In this document: positions 1-8,357 of the stretch, piece after piece
Layout: every line of letters begins with the position of its first letter
How positions within the stretch are numbered: position 1 is the stretch's first letter
From: Microbacterium oxydans
GTDB lineage: Bacteria; Actinomycetota; Actinomycetes; Actinomycetales; Microbacteriaceae
Length of the DNA: 64,000 nucleotides
Reading direction: 5' to 3'
Assembly (NCBI RefSeq): GCF_000956405.1
Contig: NZ_JYIV01000019.1
Location: forward strand, 62,001 to 126,000
Made by a program: the position numbers and the translations under genes
The notes under the pieces: generated by a model
The model's database searches: none
Told to the model about the DNA's origin: nothing
The model's input: the letters and a program-made list of their open reading frames with translations, nothing else

Positions 1-1043
1 ACGATGATCGGGTCGAGCAGGTAAGCCGGAACGACCTTCACGCCGTTGTCGTACTGCTCGGTGTCGTTGACGTCGACCTTCTCGCCCTTCTGGAGCTGGC
101 CGACCATCTTGATCGACTGCTCGACGAGGAGCGTGGTGTCCTTGTTGATCGTGGAGTACTGCACACCCTCCATGATCGACTTGACCGACTCGACCTCGGA
201 GTCCTGACCCGTGACCACCGGGACCGGCTTGCCCGCACCCTGCACCGAGGTGATGATGGCGCGAGCGAGGGTGTCGTTCGGGGACAGGACGCCGTCGAGC
301 GTCTCGGAGCTGTACGTCGACGTCAGGATCGAGTCCATGCGGCGCTGAGCGTTCTCCGCCTTCCAGCCCTCGGTCGCCGTCTGGGCGATCTCGGTCTGAC
401 CCGAGACGACCTTCAGCGTGCCGTCGTCGATCTTCGGCTGCAGCACGTCCATCGCACCGTTGAAGAACACGGCCGAGTTCGCGTCATCGGGCGAACCCGA
501 GAACAGCTCGATGTTGTACGGAGCCTCGTGACCCGCGCGCTCGGCGAGTCCGTCGAGCAGAGCCTGACCCTGCAGCTGACCGACCTTGAAGTTGTCGAAC
601 GCGACGTAGTAGTCGACGGCCTCGGTGTTCTCGATCAGACGGTCGTACGCGATGACGGTGACGCCGGCGTCACGGGCGGCCTCGACCTGCGTGGCGAGCT
701 GCTTGCCGTCCTTCGCGCCGATGATGATGACCTTGGCGCCACCGGTGACCATCGCCTGGATCTGGTTCTGCTGCTCGGCGACCGTGTTGCTGGCCGGTGC
801 GTACTGCACGTCCGGCTTGAATCCGGCCTTCTTCAGGCCGTCCGTGAACAGCTGACCGGCGAGGACCCAGTTCTCCGAGGTCTTGTCCGGAAGCGCGACA
901 CCGATCGTGGCGTCGGCGGCGAAGCCCTTGGCGGTCTCCTCCCCCGCTCCCGATCCGGTGCCACCGCGCTCCGAGGAGCAGCCGGTGAGGGCGAAAGCGC
1001 CCGCGACGACAAGCGCTGTCGCCGACAGAAGAATCTTCTTCAT
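1..1043 (-). CDS. Sugar ABC transporter substrate-binding lipoprotein, ChvE/XylF type (C-terminus off the window)
   Basis: Extracellular sugar-binding lipoprotein of a CUT2-type importer; 347 residues are visible and the C-terminus runs off the left edge. The start ATG is preceded by an AAAGAGAT-like ribosome site. The N-terminus is a lipoprotein signal (MKKILLSATALVVAG, then LTGC, with the lipid-modified Cys near residue 22). The body shows the periplasmic-binding fold, with stretches such as IGVALPDKTSENW, VIIIGAKDGKQ and VIAYDRLI. The motif order resembles the multiple-monosaccharide binding protein ChvE. It lies 62 bases after the permease gene on the same strand, so it is the last visible gene of the ATPase-permease-binding protein operon, an unusual order since binding proteins usually come first. 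The exact sugar cannot be read from the sequence. Confidence 0.92.
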   Translation of the reverse strand, partial: MKKILLSATALVVAGAFALTGCSSERGGTGSGAGEETAKGFAADATIGVALPDKTSENWVLAGQLFTDGLKKAGFKPDVQYAPASNTVAEQQNQIQAMVTGGAKVIIIGAKDGKQLATQVEAARDAGVTVIAYDRLIENTEAVDYYVAFDNFKVGQLQGQALLDGLAERAGHEAPYNIELFSGSPDDANSAVFFNGAMDVLQPKIDDGTLKVVSGQTEIAQTATEGWKAENAQRRMDSILTSTYSSETLDGVLSPNDTLARAIITSVQGAGKPVPVVTGQDSEVESVKSIMEGVQYSTINKDTTLLVEQSIKMVGQLQKGEKVDVNDTEQYDNGVKVVPAYLLDPII

Positions 1044-1105
1044 GTGATCTCTTTCTCTGGTGTGTGAAGGTCCAGGTGCGCGTGCGGTACGCGCCTGGGC
1101 CTCTA

Positions 1106-2476
1106 CTATCCGCGCGTCTCTTCGACGGCGGGGGCTTCGTACTTCTGGCTGGTGGGGTAGTTCGTCTTGGTCGGATCGAACGTGTCGGTGGCCGGATCCT
1201 GCTTGCGGCCGAAGCGACGAGTGAGGAAGCCGATGATCGACGGGCGGCCCTGCTGCTTGTTCCAGACGTCGACACCCACGGCGAACAGGAGCACGAGGCC
1301 CTTGATCATCGACACCACGTCGGCGCCGGCACCCAGCAGGGCGAGGCCGTTGTTGAGGAAGGCCATCACGAGACCACCGATGATCGACCCGATCACGGTT
1401 CCGATTCCACCCGAGACGGCCGCGCCACCGATGAAGACCGAGGCGATCGCGTCGAGCTCCCAGCCGTTGCCGTCCTGTGGGCCCGATGCGGTCGCCCTGG
1501 CGACGTAGATCATGCCGGCCAGCGATGCGAGCACCGACATGTTCATCATCACGAAGAAGTCGACCCAGCGGTCCTTCACACCCGACAGTCGCGCGGCCTG
1601 CCGGTTGCCGCCGACCGCGTAGATGTGGCGACCGAAGACGGTGTTGTTCGTGATGAACGAGTAGAGGATGACGAGTGCGAGCAGGATGATGCCGGAGATC
1701 GGGAAGCTGGTGCCCTCACGCCCGGTGGCGAACAGCCAGCCGGCGATCAGGATCACGGCGGAGATCAGCACGACCTTGGTGACGCTGACCCACGCCGGCG
1801 CCATATCGGCGCCCATCTTGCGCTGGATGCGACGGGTGCGGATCTCCCAGAACACGATCCACGCGACGCCGAGAAGGGCGAGGAGCATCGTGAGCACGTT
1901 GAACGGGACGGGGATGAACGGCAGCTCGGGCAGGTACCCCGCGCCGATCACCTTGAAGCCCTGCGGCACCGGCACGGACTGCGAGTCGCCGACCCACTGG
2001 TTCGCGCCGCGGAAGAACAGCATGCCCGCCAGGGTCACGATGAACGCCGGCACCCCGACGTAGGCGACCCAGAATCCCTGCCAGGCACCGACCAGCACGC
2101 CGACACCGAGGCCGAGGAGGATGCCCAGCGGCCAGGGGAGGTTCCAGTCCTGCATGGCCTTGGCCACGACGATGCCCGTGAACGCGGCGACGGATCCGAC
2201 CGAGAGGTCGATGTGTCCCATGATGATGACCATCACCATGCCGATGGCCAGGATCAGGATGTACGAGTACTGGTTGACGACATTGATCAGGTTGCCGGAG
2301 GACAGCGTCAGTCCGGCACCCTTGAAGATCCACGTCAGCACCTGGAAGACGACCAGGATCACGACCAGGCTGCCGAGGATGCCGAACTGGCGGAGGGTCG
2401 ACTGCCCTCCCCCGAACATCTTCGTGATGTCCTTGAAGTGGAAGCCGCGCTTCGTTGCGGTGGTGTCGGTGGTCAT
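1106..2476 (-). CDS. mmsB: Sugar ABC transporter permease, MmsB/GguB-like
   Basis: Membrane subunit (456 residues) of a CUT2 sugar importer. Many hydrophobic segments are visible. The N-terminal helix region runs around [17 protein letters not shown], and the BPD_transp_2 signature region reads [20 protein letters not shown] and later [13 protein letters not shown]. It is longer than a ribose-type RbsC, as is usual for the MmsB/GguB branch. The hydrophilic tail ends near PAVEETRG. The ATG overlaps the TGA of the upstream ATPase gene (ATGA), indicating translational coupling. Together with the ATPase and the ChvE-like binding protein it forms one importer. Confidence 0.93.
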   Translation of the reverse strand: MTTDTTATKRGFHFKDITKMFGGGQSTLRQFGILGSLVVILVVFQVLTWIFKGAGLTLSSGNLINVVNQYSYILILAIGMVMVIIMGHIDLSVGSVAAFTGIVVAKAMQDWNLPWPLGILLGLGVGVLVGAWQGFWVAYVGVPAFIVTLAGMLFFRGANQWVGDSQSVPVPQGFKVIGAGYLPELPFIPVPFNVLTMLLALLGVAWIVFWEIRTRRIQRKMGADMAPAWVSVTKVVLISAVILIAGWLFATGREGTSFPISGIILLALVILYSFITNNTVFGRHIYAVGGNRQAARLSGVKDRWVDFFVMMNMSVLASLAGMIYVARATASGPQDGNGWELDAIASVFIGGAAVSGGIGTVIGSIIGGLVMAFLNNGLALLGAGADVVSMIKGLVLLFAVGVDVWNKQQGRPSIIGFLTRRFGRKQDPATDTFDPTKTNYPTSQKYEAPAVEETRG

Positions 2477-4041
2477 GCGGATGCTTTCTGGGTCGCGGAG
2501 GTCATGCTGCGCATGAGGTCCTCAGGTGTCGCCTGGTCGGCCGGGATGCAGTCGGTGACCCGACCTTCGAAGACGGTGTAGATGCGGTCGGAGATGCCGA
2601 GGAGTTCGGGAAGCTCGCTGGAGATGACGATGACGCCCTTGCCCTGGGCGGCGAGCTCGTTGATGATCGCGTAGATCTCGTACTTCGCGCCCACGTCGAT
2701 GCCGCGCGTCGGCTCGTCGAGGATCAGCAGATCGGGGTCGGTGAACATCCACTTGGCCAGCACGACCTTCTGCTGGTTTCCGCCGGAGAGCTTGCCGACA
2801 CCCTCTTCGACGGAGGGGGTCTTGATGCGCAGAGCCTTGCGATAGCGCTCCGCGACCGAGAACTCCTCGCGGGAGTCGACGACGCCGTTGTGCGCGATCT
2901 TCGACAGCTTCGCCGCGACGATGGACCGCTTGATCGTGTCGAGCAGGTTGAGTCCGAGCACCTTGCGGTCCTCGCTGACGTACGCGAGCCCGTGCTTGAT
3001 CGCTGAGGCGACGTCGTGCAGGGCGACCTCCTGGCCGTCCTTGATCAGGGTGCCGGAGAGGAAGGTGCCGTAGGAGCGCCCGAAGATGCTCATCGCGAAC
3101 TCGGTGCGGCCGGCTCCCATGAGGCCGGCGATGCCGACGACCTCGCCGCGGCGCACGGTGATGTTCGAGCCCTTGACGACCATGCGCTCCGGTACGGTCG
3201 GGTGCTGTACCCACCAGTCCTTGACCTCGAAGAACACCTCGCCGATCTCGGGGGTGCGATCCGGGTAGCGGCTCTCCAGCGAACGCCCGACCATGCCGCG
3301 GATGATGCGGTCCTCGTTGATCTCTCCGCGCGAGATGTCGAGCGTCTCGACCGTGCGGCCGTCGCGGATGATGGTGATCTCGTCGGCGATCTGCTCGATC
3401 TCGTTGAGCTTGTGGCTGATCATGATCGACGCGATGCCCTTGGCCTTCAGCCCCAGGATCAGGTCGAGCAGATGCTGCGAGTCGTTCTCGTTGAGCGCGG
3501 CGGTCGGCTCGTCGAGGATCAGGAGCTTGACGTCCTTGTTGAGCGCCTTCGCGATCTCGATGAGCTGCTGCTTGCCGACGCCGAGGGTCTTGATCTGCAC
3601 GTCGGGGTCTTCGCTCAACCCGACGCGGGCGAGGAGCTCGATGGCCCGCTCCTTCTGGGCCGTCCAGTCGATGCGGCCGCCGCGCTGGATCTCGTTGCCG
3701 AGGAAGATGTTCTCGGTGACCGAGAGCTCCGGGATGAGGGCGAGCTCCTGGTGGATGATCGCGATGCCCGCCTGCTCGCTGGCCGCGATGTCCCTGAAGC
3801 GCTGCTCCTCGCCGTAGAGCAGGATCTCGCCGTCGTAGGTCCCGTAGGGGTACACCCCGGACAGGACCTTCATCAGGGTCGACTTCCCGGCGCCGTTCTC
3901 CCCGCAGATCGCGTGGATCTCGCCGGCGCGGACGGTGATGGAGACGTCGGCCAACGCCTTGACCCCAGGGAACTCCTTGGTGATGCGGCGCATCTCCAGG
4001 ATGGGGCCCGACACGGTAGGCAACGTTGCTGTGGTGCTCAC
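2473..4041 (-). CDS. mmsA: Sugar ABC transporter ATP-binding protein, MmsA/GguA-like
   Basis: Two tandem ABC domains in 522 residues, the layout of RbsA/MmsA-type CUT2 ATPases. The first domain has Walker [13 protein letters not shown], a degenerate signature ([12 protein letters not shown]) and Walker [14 protein letters not shown]. The second has the usual degenerate Walker A ([12 protein letters not shown]), signature [13 protein letters not shown] and [13 protein letters not shown] chose the GTG at 4041 because GAGGAAG lies at ribosome-site distance before it and the family begins close to the first beta strand; a longer in-frame start at 4086 would fall inside the operator palindrome. 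It is the first gene of the operon, and a LacI-type palindrome lies in its promoter region. Confidence 0.94.
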   Translation of the reverse strand: MSTTATLPTVSGPILEMRRITKEFPGVKALADVSITVRAGEIHAICGENGAGKSTLMKVLSGVYPYGTYDGEILLYGEEQRFRDIAASEQAGIAIIHQELALIPELSVTENIFLGNEIQRGGRIDWTAQKERAIELLARVGLSEDPDVQIKTLGVGKQQLIEIAKALNKDVKLLILDEPTAALNENDSQHLLDLILGLKAKGIASIMISHKLNEIEQIADEITIIRDGRTVETLDISRGEINEDRIIRGMVGRSLESRYPDRTPEIGEVFFEVKDWWVQHPTVPERMVVKGSNITVRRGEVVGIAGLMGAGRTEFAMSIFGRSYGTFLSGTLIKDGQEVALHDVASAIKHGLAYVSEDRKVLGLNLLDTIKRSIVAAKLSKIAHNGVVDSREEFSVAERYRKALRIKTPSVEEGVGKLSGGNQQKVVLAKWMFTDPDLLILDEPTRGIDVGAKYEIYAIINELAAQGKGVIVISSELPELLGISDRIYTVFEGRVTDCIPADQATPEDLMRSMTSATQKASA

Positions 4042-4070
4042 GGATCTTCCTCGCGACGTGCGGTCACCTT

Positions 4071-4090
4071 CGATGTGACCGTTCACATCG
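4071..4090. promoter_or_regulatory. LacI-family operator upstream of the sugar importer operon
   Basis: Perfect 20-base palindrome (8-base arms, 4-base centre) whose core TGTGACCGTTCACA has the central CG and TGTGA/TCACA arms typical of LacI/GalR operators. A second inverted repeat, GGTCAC-N7-GTGACC, overlaps it at 4062-4080. It sits between the ATPase start codon and a likely promoter: TTGACA on the minus strand at 4118-4123, and an AT-rich -10 region about 4092-4099. The adjacent LacI-type gene is the natural candidate regulator, supported by a related site before that gene. Confidence 0.75.
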
Positions 4091-4254
4091 CTATATCGTC
4101 GTCTTCCGTGGGACCGCTGTCAAGTCGGCATCGGCATTTCGAATCCGGACCGTGACACTGTCGCTGCCGGCGTCATCCCGGTCCCCTACGCGACGGCAAG
4201 GATCGAAAGGATTCGATGATCTCGATCGGCGCGCGCAGCGCTGCACCGAACGCG

Positions 4255-5268
4255 TCAGCGGATCGCGGCGGATTCGCGCGCGCGCAGGATCGTCTGCAGC
4301 GGGCCGAACGTCGGCGGCTGCTCACCTCGTATCTGCGCGAGCAGGATGCGCACCGCTCGACGGCCGAGCTCGGGGAAGTCCTGGTGCACGGTGCTGAGCG
4401 TGGGAGCGACGTGCGCCGCGACCGGGATGTCGTCGAAGCCGATGACGCTCACATCGTGCGGCACCCGCACCCCGGAGTCACGGAACCCGTGCATCAGGCC
4501 GATCGCCATCAGATCGTTCGCGGCGAACACCGCCGTGAAGTCACGCCGGAGCGAGAGCTCCTTGCCCGCGAAGTATCCGAAGTCCGCCGTCCAGTCACCA
4601 CGGATCGGCGGGAACGTGGGCAGATCGGCTTCGCGCAGGCCGTCGAGATAGCCCCGCATGCGCGACTCCGCCTCGATCCAGTCCTGAGGACCGGCCAGGT
4701 GCAGGATGTCGCTGTGCCCGAGCGAGATGAGATGCTCCGTCGCGGCCTTGGCACCGGCCACCTGATCGGCCGACAGGCTCACGCCGTCGGATCCGGACGC
4801 CGTCTGCAGCGTCACGAAGGGCATGTCGACGGACATGCCGCGCAGGACATGGAAGACCCGCACCTGGGGAGCGAGCACCACGATGCCGTCGGCCTGCTCG
4901 CGCGACAGCTGTCGCACCGCATGGCCGATCGCCTCCGGGGTCGTGTCGGCGAGGTTCAGGGTCGAGACCGAGTACCCCTCCTCCCGCGCCGCATCCTCGA
5001 TGCCGGCGATCGACGAGGTGGGGCCGAACTCCCCGATCGTCGCGGACAGGATGCCCAGCATGTTCGACTTGCTGGTGACCAGAGCCCGCGCGGCGAGGTT
5101 CGGTCGATAGTCGAGGACCGAGATCGCATCGAGGACCTTGGCCTTCGTCTCCGGACGGATGCTCGGATGATCGTTGAGCACGCGGGAGACCGTCTGATGC
5201 GAGACCCCGGCGAGGCGGGCGACGTCGCGGATGCTCGGCAGGCGGGCACGCTCGGAGGCGGTGGACAT
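4255..5268 (-). CDS. LacI-family transcriptional regulator of the adjacent sugar importer
   Basis: DNA-binding repressor of 337 residues. The N-terminal helix-turn-helix reads SIRDVARLAGVSHQTVSRVL, followed by hinge residues RPNLAARALV and a periplasmic-binding-like effector domain (VIGFDDIPVAAHVAPTLSTV near the C-terminus, typical of the family). The ATG at 5268 follows AGGAGGCAAGTG; a longer upstream reading frame has no family support. It stands just upstream of the MmsA/MmsB/ChvE-type operon on the same strand. Its own promoter region contains a weaker copy of the operator found before that operon, suggesting autoregulation. The effector sugar is unknown. Confidence 0.93.
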   Translation of the reverse strand: MSTASERARLPSIRDVARLAGVSHQTVSRVLNDHPSIRPETKAKVLDAISVLDYRPNLAARALVTSKSNMLGILSATIGEFGPTSSIAGIEDAAREEGYSVSTLNLADTTPEAIGHAVRQLSREQADGIVVLAPQVRVFHVLRGMSVDMPFVTLQTASGSDGVSLSADQVAGAKAATEHLISLGHSDILHLAGPQDWIEAESRMRGYLDGLREADLPTFPPIRGDWTADFGYFAGKELSLRRDFTAVFAANDLMAIGLMHGFRDSGVRVPHDVSVIGFDDIPVAAHVAPTLSTVHQDFPELGRRAVRILLAQIRGEQPPTFGPLQTILRARESAAIR

Positions 5269-5284
5269 CACTTGCCTCCTTGCG

Positions 5285-5298
5285 TGTGCACGGTCACA
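5285..5298. promoter_or_regulatory. Second LacI-type operator, before the lacI-family gene
   Basis: TGTGCACGGTCACA is an imperfect 14-base palindrome with a central CG. It matches the core at 4071-4090 in 10 of 14 positions, including both TGTG/CACA ends. It lies about 17 bases before the regulator's start codon; CATAAT (minus strand, 5309-5314) just upstream could be the -10 box. Likely autoregulation. Confidence 0.6.
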
Positions 5299-5404
5299 TC
5301 CCCAGTACATTATGTCTGTCGACGCCGTCCCGTGCACCTCCTCGTGGACCGAGGCGCGACAGGCCAGCTCGGCCGGGCTGCCGAGTCGATAGGGTGAGAG
5401 ACCC

Positions 5405-6337
5405 TCAGCCGATGATGCGGGCACCCGGCACGGGGCCGTGCACGTGCAGCGGGTCGAGGCCGCTCTCACGCAGGGACGACTGCACGTCCTGCGCTGTCTC
5501 CGGGTCGGGGCAGAGCAGAGCCACTGTGGGCCCTGAGCCCGACACGATGCCCTGCAGCGCACCGGCGGCGACCCCGAGGCTGATCGTCTCGGCGAGATCG
5601 GGGCGTTCATACAGCGCCGCAGCCTGCAGGTCGTTGAACAGGGTCTCGGCGAGCTGGGCGGGATCGCCCGAACGCAGCGCCTGCAGCACCGGGATGGGCA
5701 CGTCGAGCGACAGCGGCGGGTCGTCGGCCAGGGCGCCCTCGTCCTCGCGCAGCAGGTCGAGACGCTCGTACACCACGGGCGTCGACAGGCCCTGCTCGCT
5801 GGGCACCAGGATCCAGTCGAAGCGTCCGCGGGCGAGTGCCGGGTTGAGCTGATCTCCCCGCCCCGTGCCCACCGCCGTGCCGCCGTGCAGGGCGAACGGG
5901 ACGTCGGCACCGAGCCGGGCGGCGAGATCGTGCAGGCGGGTCTGCGACAGTCCCGTCCCCCACAGCGCATCGCACGCCACGAGGGCGGCTGCGGCATCCG
6001 CCGACCCTCCTCCCATGCCACCGGCCACAGGCACGCTCTTGCGGATCTCGAGCGCCACCCCGCCCGGATGGTCCACGGCGACGGCGAGCAGCTTGGCCGC
6101 GCGCATCGCCAGGTTGCGGTCGTCGAGCGGCACGGACTCGGTGTCCTCCACCCCGGATACCGTCACCGAGAAGTCGTCGGCGGGGCGCGCGATCACGTCC
6201 TCGTAGAGCGAGACTGCCTGGAAGACCGTCGCCAGCGCGTGATAGCCGTCGTCGTGCCGGCCGCCGACCCCGAGGAAGACGTTGATCTTCCCCGGGGCGC
6301 GCACGTGCACGGAATCGGCGAACGCGGCATGGCTCAT
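5405..6337 (-). CDS. ispE: 4-diphosphocytidyl-2-C-methyl-D-erythritol kinase
   Basis: GHMP-family kinase of the non-mevalonate isoprenoid pathway, phosphorylating the 2-hydroxyl of CDP-methylerythritol with ATP in the cytosol. The 310-residue length is normal. The substrate-side motif APGKINVFLGVGGRHDDGYH is at residues 14-33, the ATP-binding glycine loop PVAGGMGGGSADAAAAL lies mid N-terminal half, and a late glycine loop reads GIVSGSGPTVALL. It lies 7 bases after the aldo/keto reductase stop and is probably cotranscribed with it. Together with rsmA, tatD and metG it is the remnant of a conserved actinobacterial gene order. Confidence 0.96.
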   Translation of the reverse strand: MSHAAFADSVHVRAPGKINVFLGVGGRHDDGYHALATVFQAVSLYEDVIARPADDFSVTVSGVEDTESVPLDDRNLAMRAAKLLAVAVDHPGGVALEIRKSVPVAGGMGGGSADAAAALVACDALWGTGLSQTRLHDLAARLGADVPFALHGGTAVGTGRGDQLNPALARGRFDWILVPSEQGLSTPVVYERLDLLREDEGALADDPPLSLDVPIPVLQALRSGDPAQLAETLFNDLQAAALYERPDLAETISLGVAAGALQGIVSGSGPTVALLCPDPETAQDVQSSLRESGLDPLHVHGPVPGARIIG

Positions 6338-6344
6338 GATCGGG

Positions 6345-7412
6345 TCACAGCTCCGAGGACTTCGCCCACAGGTTGACGTCGATGGCGCCGGCGAGCTCGT
6401 CGATGCGGGCGAGCTCCTCGGTCGTGAAGTCGGGACCGTTCACGGCCGCGATGTTCTCATCCAGCTGCTCAGGACGCGAGGCGCCGATCAGCGCCGAGGC
6501 GACGACGGGGCTGCGCAAGGTCCACTGCAGTGCGAGCTGCGCGAGCGACTGGCCGCGCCCCTGAGCGACCTCGTTCAGCGAACGCAGGGTCTGCACGGCC
6601 TCGTCCGTGAGCCGGCCCTCCGGCAGCGAGCCGCGCTTCTGCGCACGCTCGGCCGTGCCGTCTCCGAGGTACTTGTCGGTGAGCAGGCCCTGAGCCAGCG
6701 GGGTGAACGCGATCGCGCCGAGGCCCGACTGCTCCAGGGTGTCGGTCAGTCCGTCTTCGACCCAGCGGTTCAGGATCGAGTACGCGGGCTGGTGGATGAC
6801 GAGCGGGGTGCCGAGATCCTTGGCGACGGCCACGGCCTCGGCCGTACGCTCCGCACTGTAGGAGGAGATCCCGACGTAGAGGGCCTTGCCCTGGCGCACG
6901 AGCGTGTCGAGGGCGCCGACGGTCTCGGCGATCGGGGTGACCGGGTCGACGCGGTGCGAGTAGAAGATATCGACGTAGTCGAGGCCCATCCGCGTCAGCG
7001 ACTGCTCGGCGCTCGCGAGGATGTACTTGCGGCTCGCGAAGTCGCCGTACGGGCCCGGCCACATGTCCCATCCGGCCTTCGACGAGATGATCAGCTCATC
7101 GCGGTAGGGGCGCAGGTCCTCCGCGAAGATGCGGCCGAAGTTCTTCTCGGCGGAGCCGTACGGGGGACCGTAGTTGTTGGCCAGGTCGAAGTGCGTGATG
7201 CCGCGGTCGAACGCGTGGCGCAGCAGTGCGCGCTGGTTGTCGAGCGGGATGTTGTCGCCGAAGTTCCACCACAGCCCGAGCGAGATCGGGGGCAGGTACA
7301 GGCCGGACGTGCCGACCTGGCGATAGGCGAACTGCTGATAGCGGCTCTCGTCCGCAGCATACGGACGGTGCAGCTCGGGGACATCGGGACGGAAGCGGGG
7401 GGAATCGGTCAC
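6345..7412 (-). CDS. Aldo/keto reductase, L-glyceraldehyde-3-phosphate reductase (YghZ)-like
   Basis: NAD(P)H-dependent carbonyl reductase of 355 residues with the aldo/keto reductase barrel. Visible motifs include SLGLWWNFGD, FDLANNYGPPYGSAE (catalytic Asp and Tyr), ISSKAGWDMWPGPYG (catalytic Lys) and DIFYSHRVDP (catalytic His). The WPGPYG block is typical of the YghZ/Kv-beta-like branch that reduces glyceraldehyde 3-phosphate and other aldehydes. The GTG start lies exactly 6 bases after TAATCT, so it can be read leaderless. It is inserted between rsmA and ispE, which are usually adjacent in this phylum, so it is probably a later arrival. The physiological substrate is uncertain. Confidence 0.9.
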   Translation of the reverse strand: MTDSPRFRPDVPELHRPYAADESRYQQFAYRQVGTSGLYLPPISLGLWWNFGDNIPLDNQRALLRHAFDRGITHFDLANNYGPPYGSAEKNFGRIFAEDLRPYRDELIISSKAGWDMWPGPYGDFASRKYILASAEQSLTRMGLDYVDIFYSHRVDPVTPIAETVGALDTLVRQGKALYVGISSYSAERTAEAVAVAKDLGTPLVIHQPAYSILNRWVEDGLTDTLEQSGLGAIAFTPLAQGLLTDKYLGDGTAERAQKRGSLPEGRLTDEAVQTLRSLNEVAQGRGQSLAQLALQWTLRSPVVASALIGASRPEQLDENIAAVNGPDFTTEELARIDELAGAIDVNLWAKSSEL

Positions 7413-7418
7413 GGTGAC

Positions 7419-7424
7419 AGATTA
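7419..7424 (-). promoter_or_regulatory. Leaderless-type -10 (TAATCT) for the aldo/keto reductase
   Basis: TAATCT ends six bases before the GTG at 7412, so a transcript starting about seven bases after the box begins at the start codon. The box contains the TAA stop codon of rsmA. Confidence 0.55.
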
Positions 7425-8303
7425 CTGGGTGGAAGCGACATCATCGGGGACGGCGTCCAGCGCAGGAGCATGCTGCGCGATGCGCTGATAGTCCTCGACC
7501 GTGAGGTCCTCGCCACGAGCCGTCGGTGCGACACCGGCGGCGATGAGCGCCTCCGAGGCGGCCGCCGAGCTGCCGAAGATCCCGGACAGTGCCTGACGGA
7601 GCATCTTGCGGCGCTGGTTGAAGGCCGCATCGACGATCTGGAACGTGCGGCGTCGCTCCTCCTCCGTGCCGCGCTCCCCTTCGGACCGGTCGAAGCCGAC
7701 GAGCAGGCTGTCGACGTTGGGCACCGGCCAGAACACCTGGCGGGAGACGTTGCCCGAGAGCTTCCACTCGCCGTACCAGGCGGCCTTGACGCTCGGCGAC
7801 CCGTAGATCTTCGACCCCGGCTTCGCGGCCAGCCGCTCGGCGACCTCGGCCTGGACCATGACGACGCCGCGCTGCAGGTAGGCGAAGTTCTCGAGGAAGT
7901 GCAGGAGCACGGGCACCGAGACGTTGTAGGGCAGGTTGGCGACCAGCACGGTGGGCTCGCCGGGGAGCTCGGTGATGCGCAGCGCATCCGCGTCGACGAC
8001 CGTGAGGCGGTCGGCCTCGACACCGTGCTCGGCGGCCGTCTGCGCGAGGCGGGCCGCGAGCCGGTGGTCGATCTCGACGGCCGTGACGGATGCGCCGGTC
8101 TCGAGGATCGCCAGCGTCAGCGACCCGAGTCCGGGACCGACCTCGACCACGCGCTCGTGCGGCTGCACGCGGGCGGCCTGCACGATCTTGCGCACGGTGT
8201 TCGCATCGGTGACGAAGTTCTGTCCGAGCTTCTTCGTCGGGGTGACGTCGAGCTCGGCGGCGAGGCGGCGGATCTCGGAGGCGCCGAGCAGGGTGACGGT
8301 CAT
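7422..8303 (-). CDS. rsmA: 16S rRNA (adenine1518/1519-N6)-dimethyltransferase RsmA (KsgA)
   Basis: Dimethylates two adjacent adenines near the 3' end of 16S rRNA using S-adenosylmethionine, late in 30S assembly. 293 residues. Motifs: KKLGQNFVTDANTV (N-terminal clamp), VVEVGPGLGSLTLAIL (SAM-binding motif I), VDADALRI and NLPYNVSVP (the NLPY catalytic motif). The ATG at 8303 is chosen over one 18 bases upstream because it fits the usual N-terminal length and follows a GGGGGAG stretch. The neighbourhood (ispE, tatD, metG) is the classical context. Loss of this enzyme is known in several bacteria to give kasugamycin resistance. Confidence 0.96.
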   Translation of the reverse strand: MTVTLLGASEIRRLAAELDVTPTKKLGQNFVTDANTVRKIVQAARVQPHERVVEVGPGLGSLTLAILETGASVTAVEIDHRLAARLAQTAAEHGVEADRLTVVDADALRITELPGEPTVLVANLPYNVSVPVLLHFLENFAYLQRGVVMVQAEVAERLAAKPGSKIYGSPSVKAAWYGEWKLSGNVSRQVFWPVPNVDSLLVGFDRSEGERGTEEERRRTFQIVDAAFNQRRKMLRQALSGIFGSSAAASEALIAAGVAPTARGEDLTVEDYQRIAQHAPALDAVPDDVASTQ

Positions 8304-8345
8304 CCCCCCATTCTCCCCCACACTCCGATGTCCCCCCCTCCTCAG

Positions 8346-8351
8346 TAGTCT
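8346..8351 (+). promoter_or_regulatory. Leaderless-type -10 (TAGTCT) for the MFS gene
   Basis: TAGTCT lies exactly six bases before the GTG at 8358; no ribosome site precedes that start. Confidence 0.55.
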
Positions 8352-8357
8352 TCTCTG

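Noticed and set aside
1064..2581. 505-codon plus-strand frame, Asp/His-rich
   Set aside because: Antisense to the sugar permease; low-complexity acidic composition typical of a shadow frame.
6282..8348. 688-codon plus-strand frame across ispE, the aldo/keto reductase and rsmA
   Set aside because: Three clearly recognised genes lie on the other strand; no domain in the shadow product.
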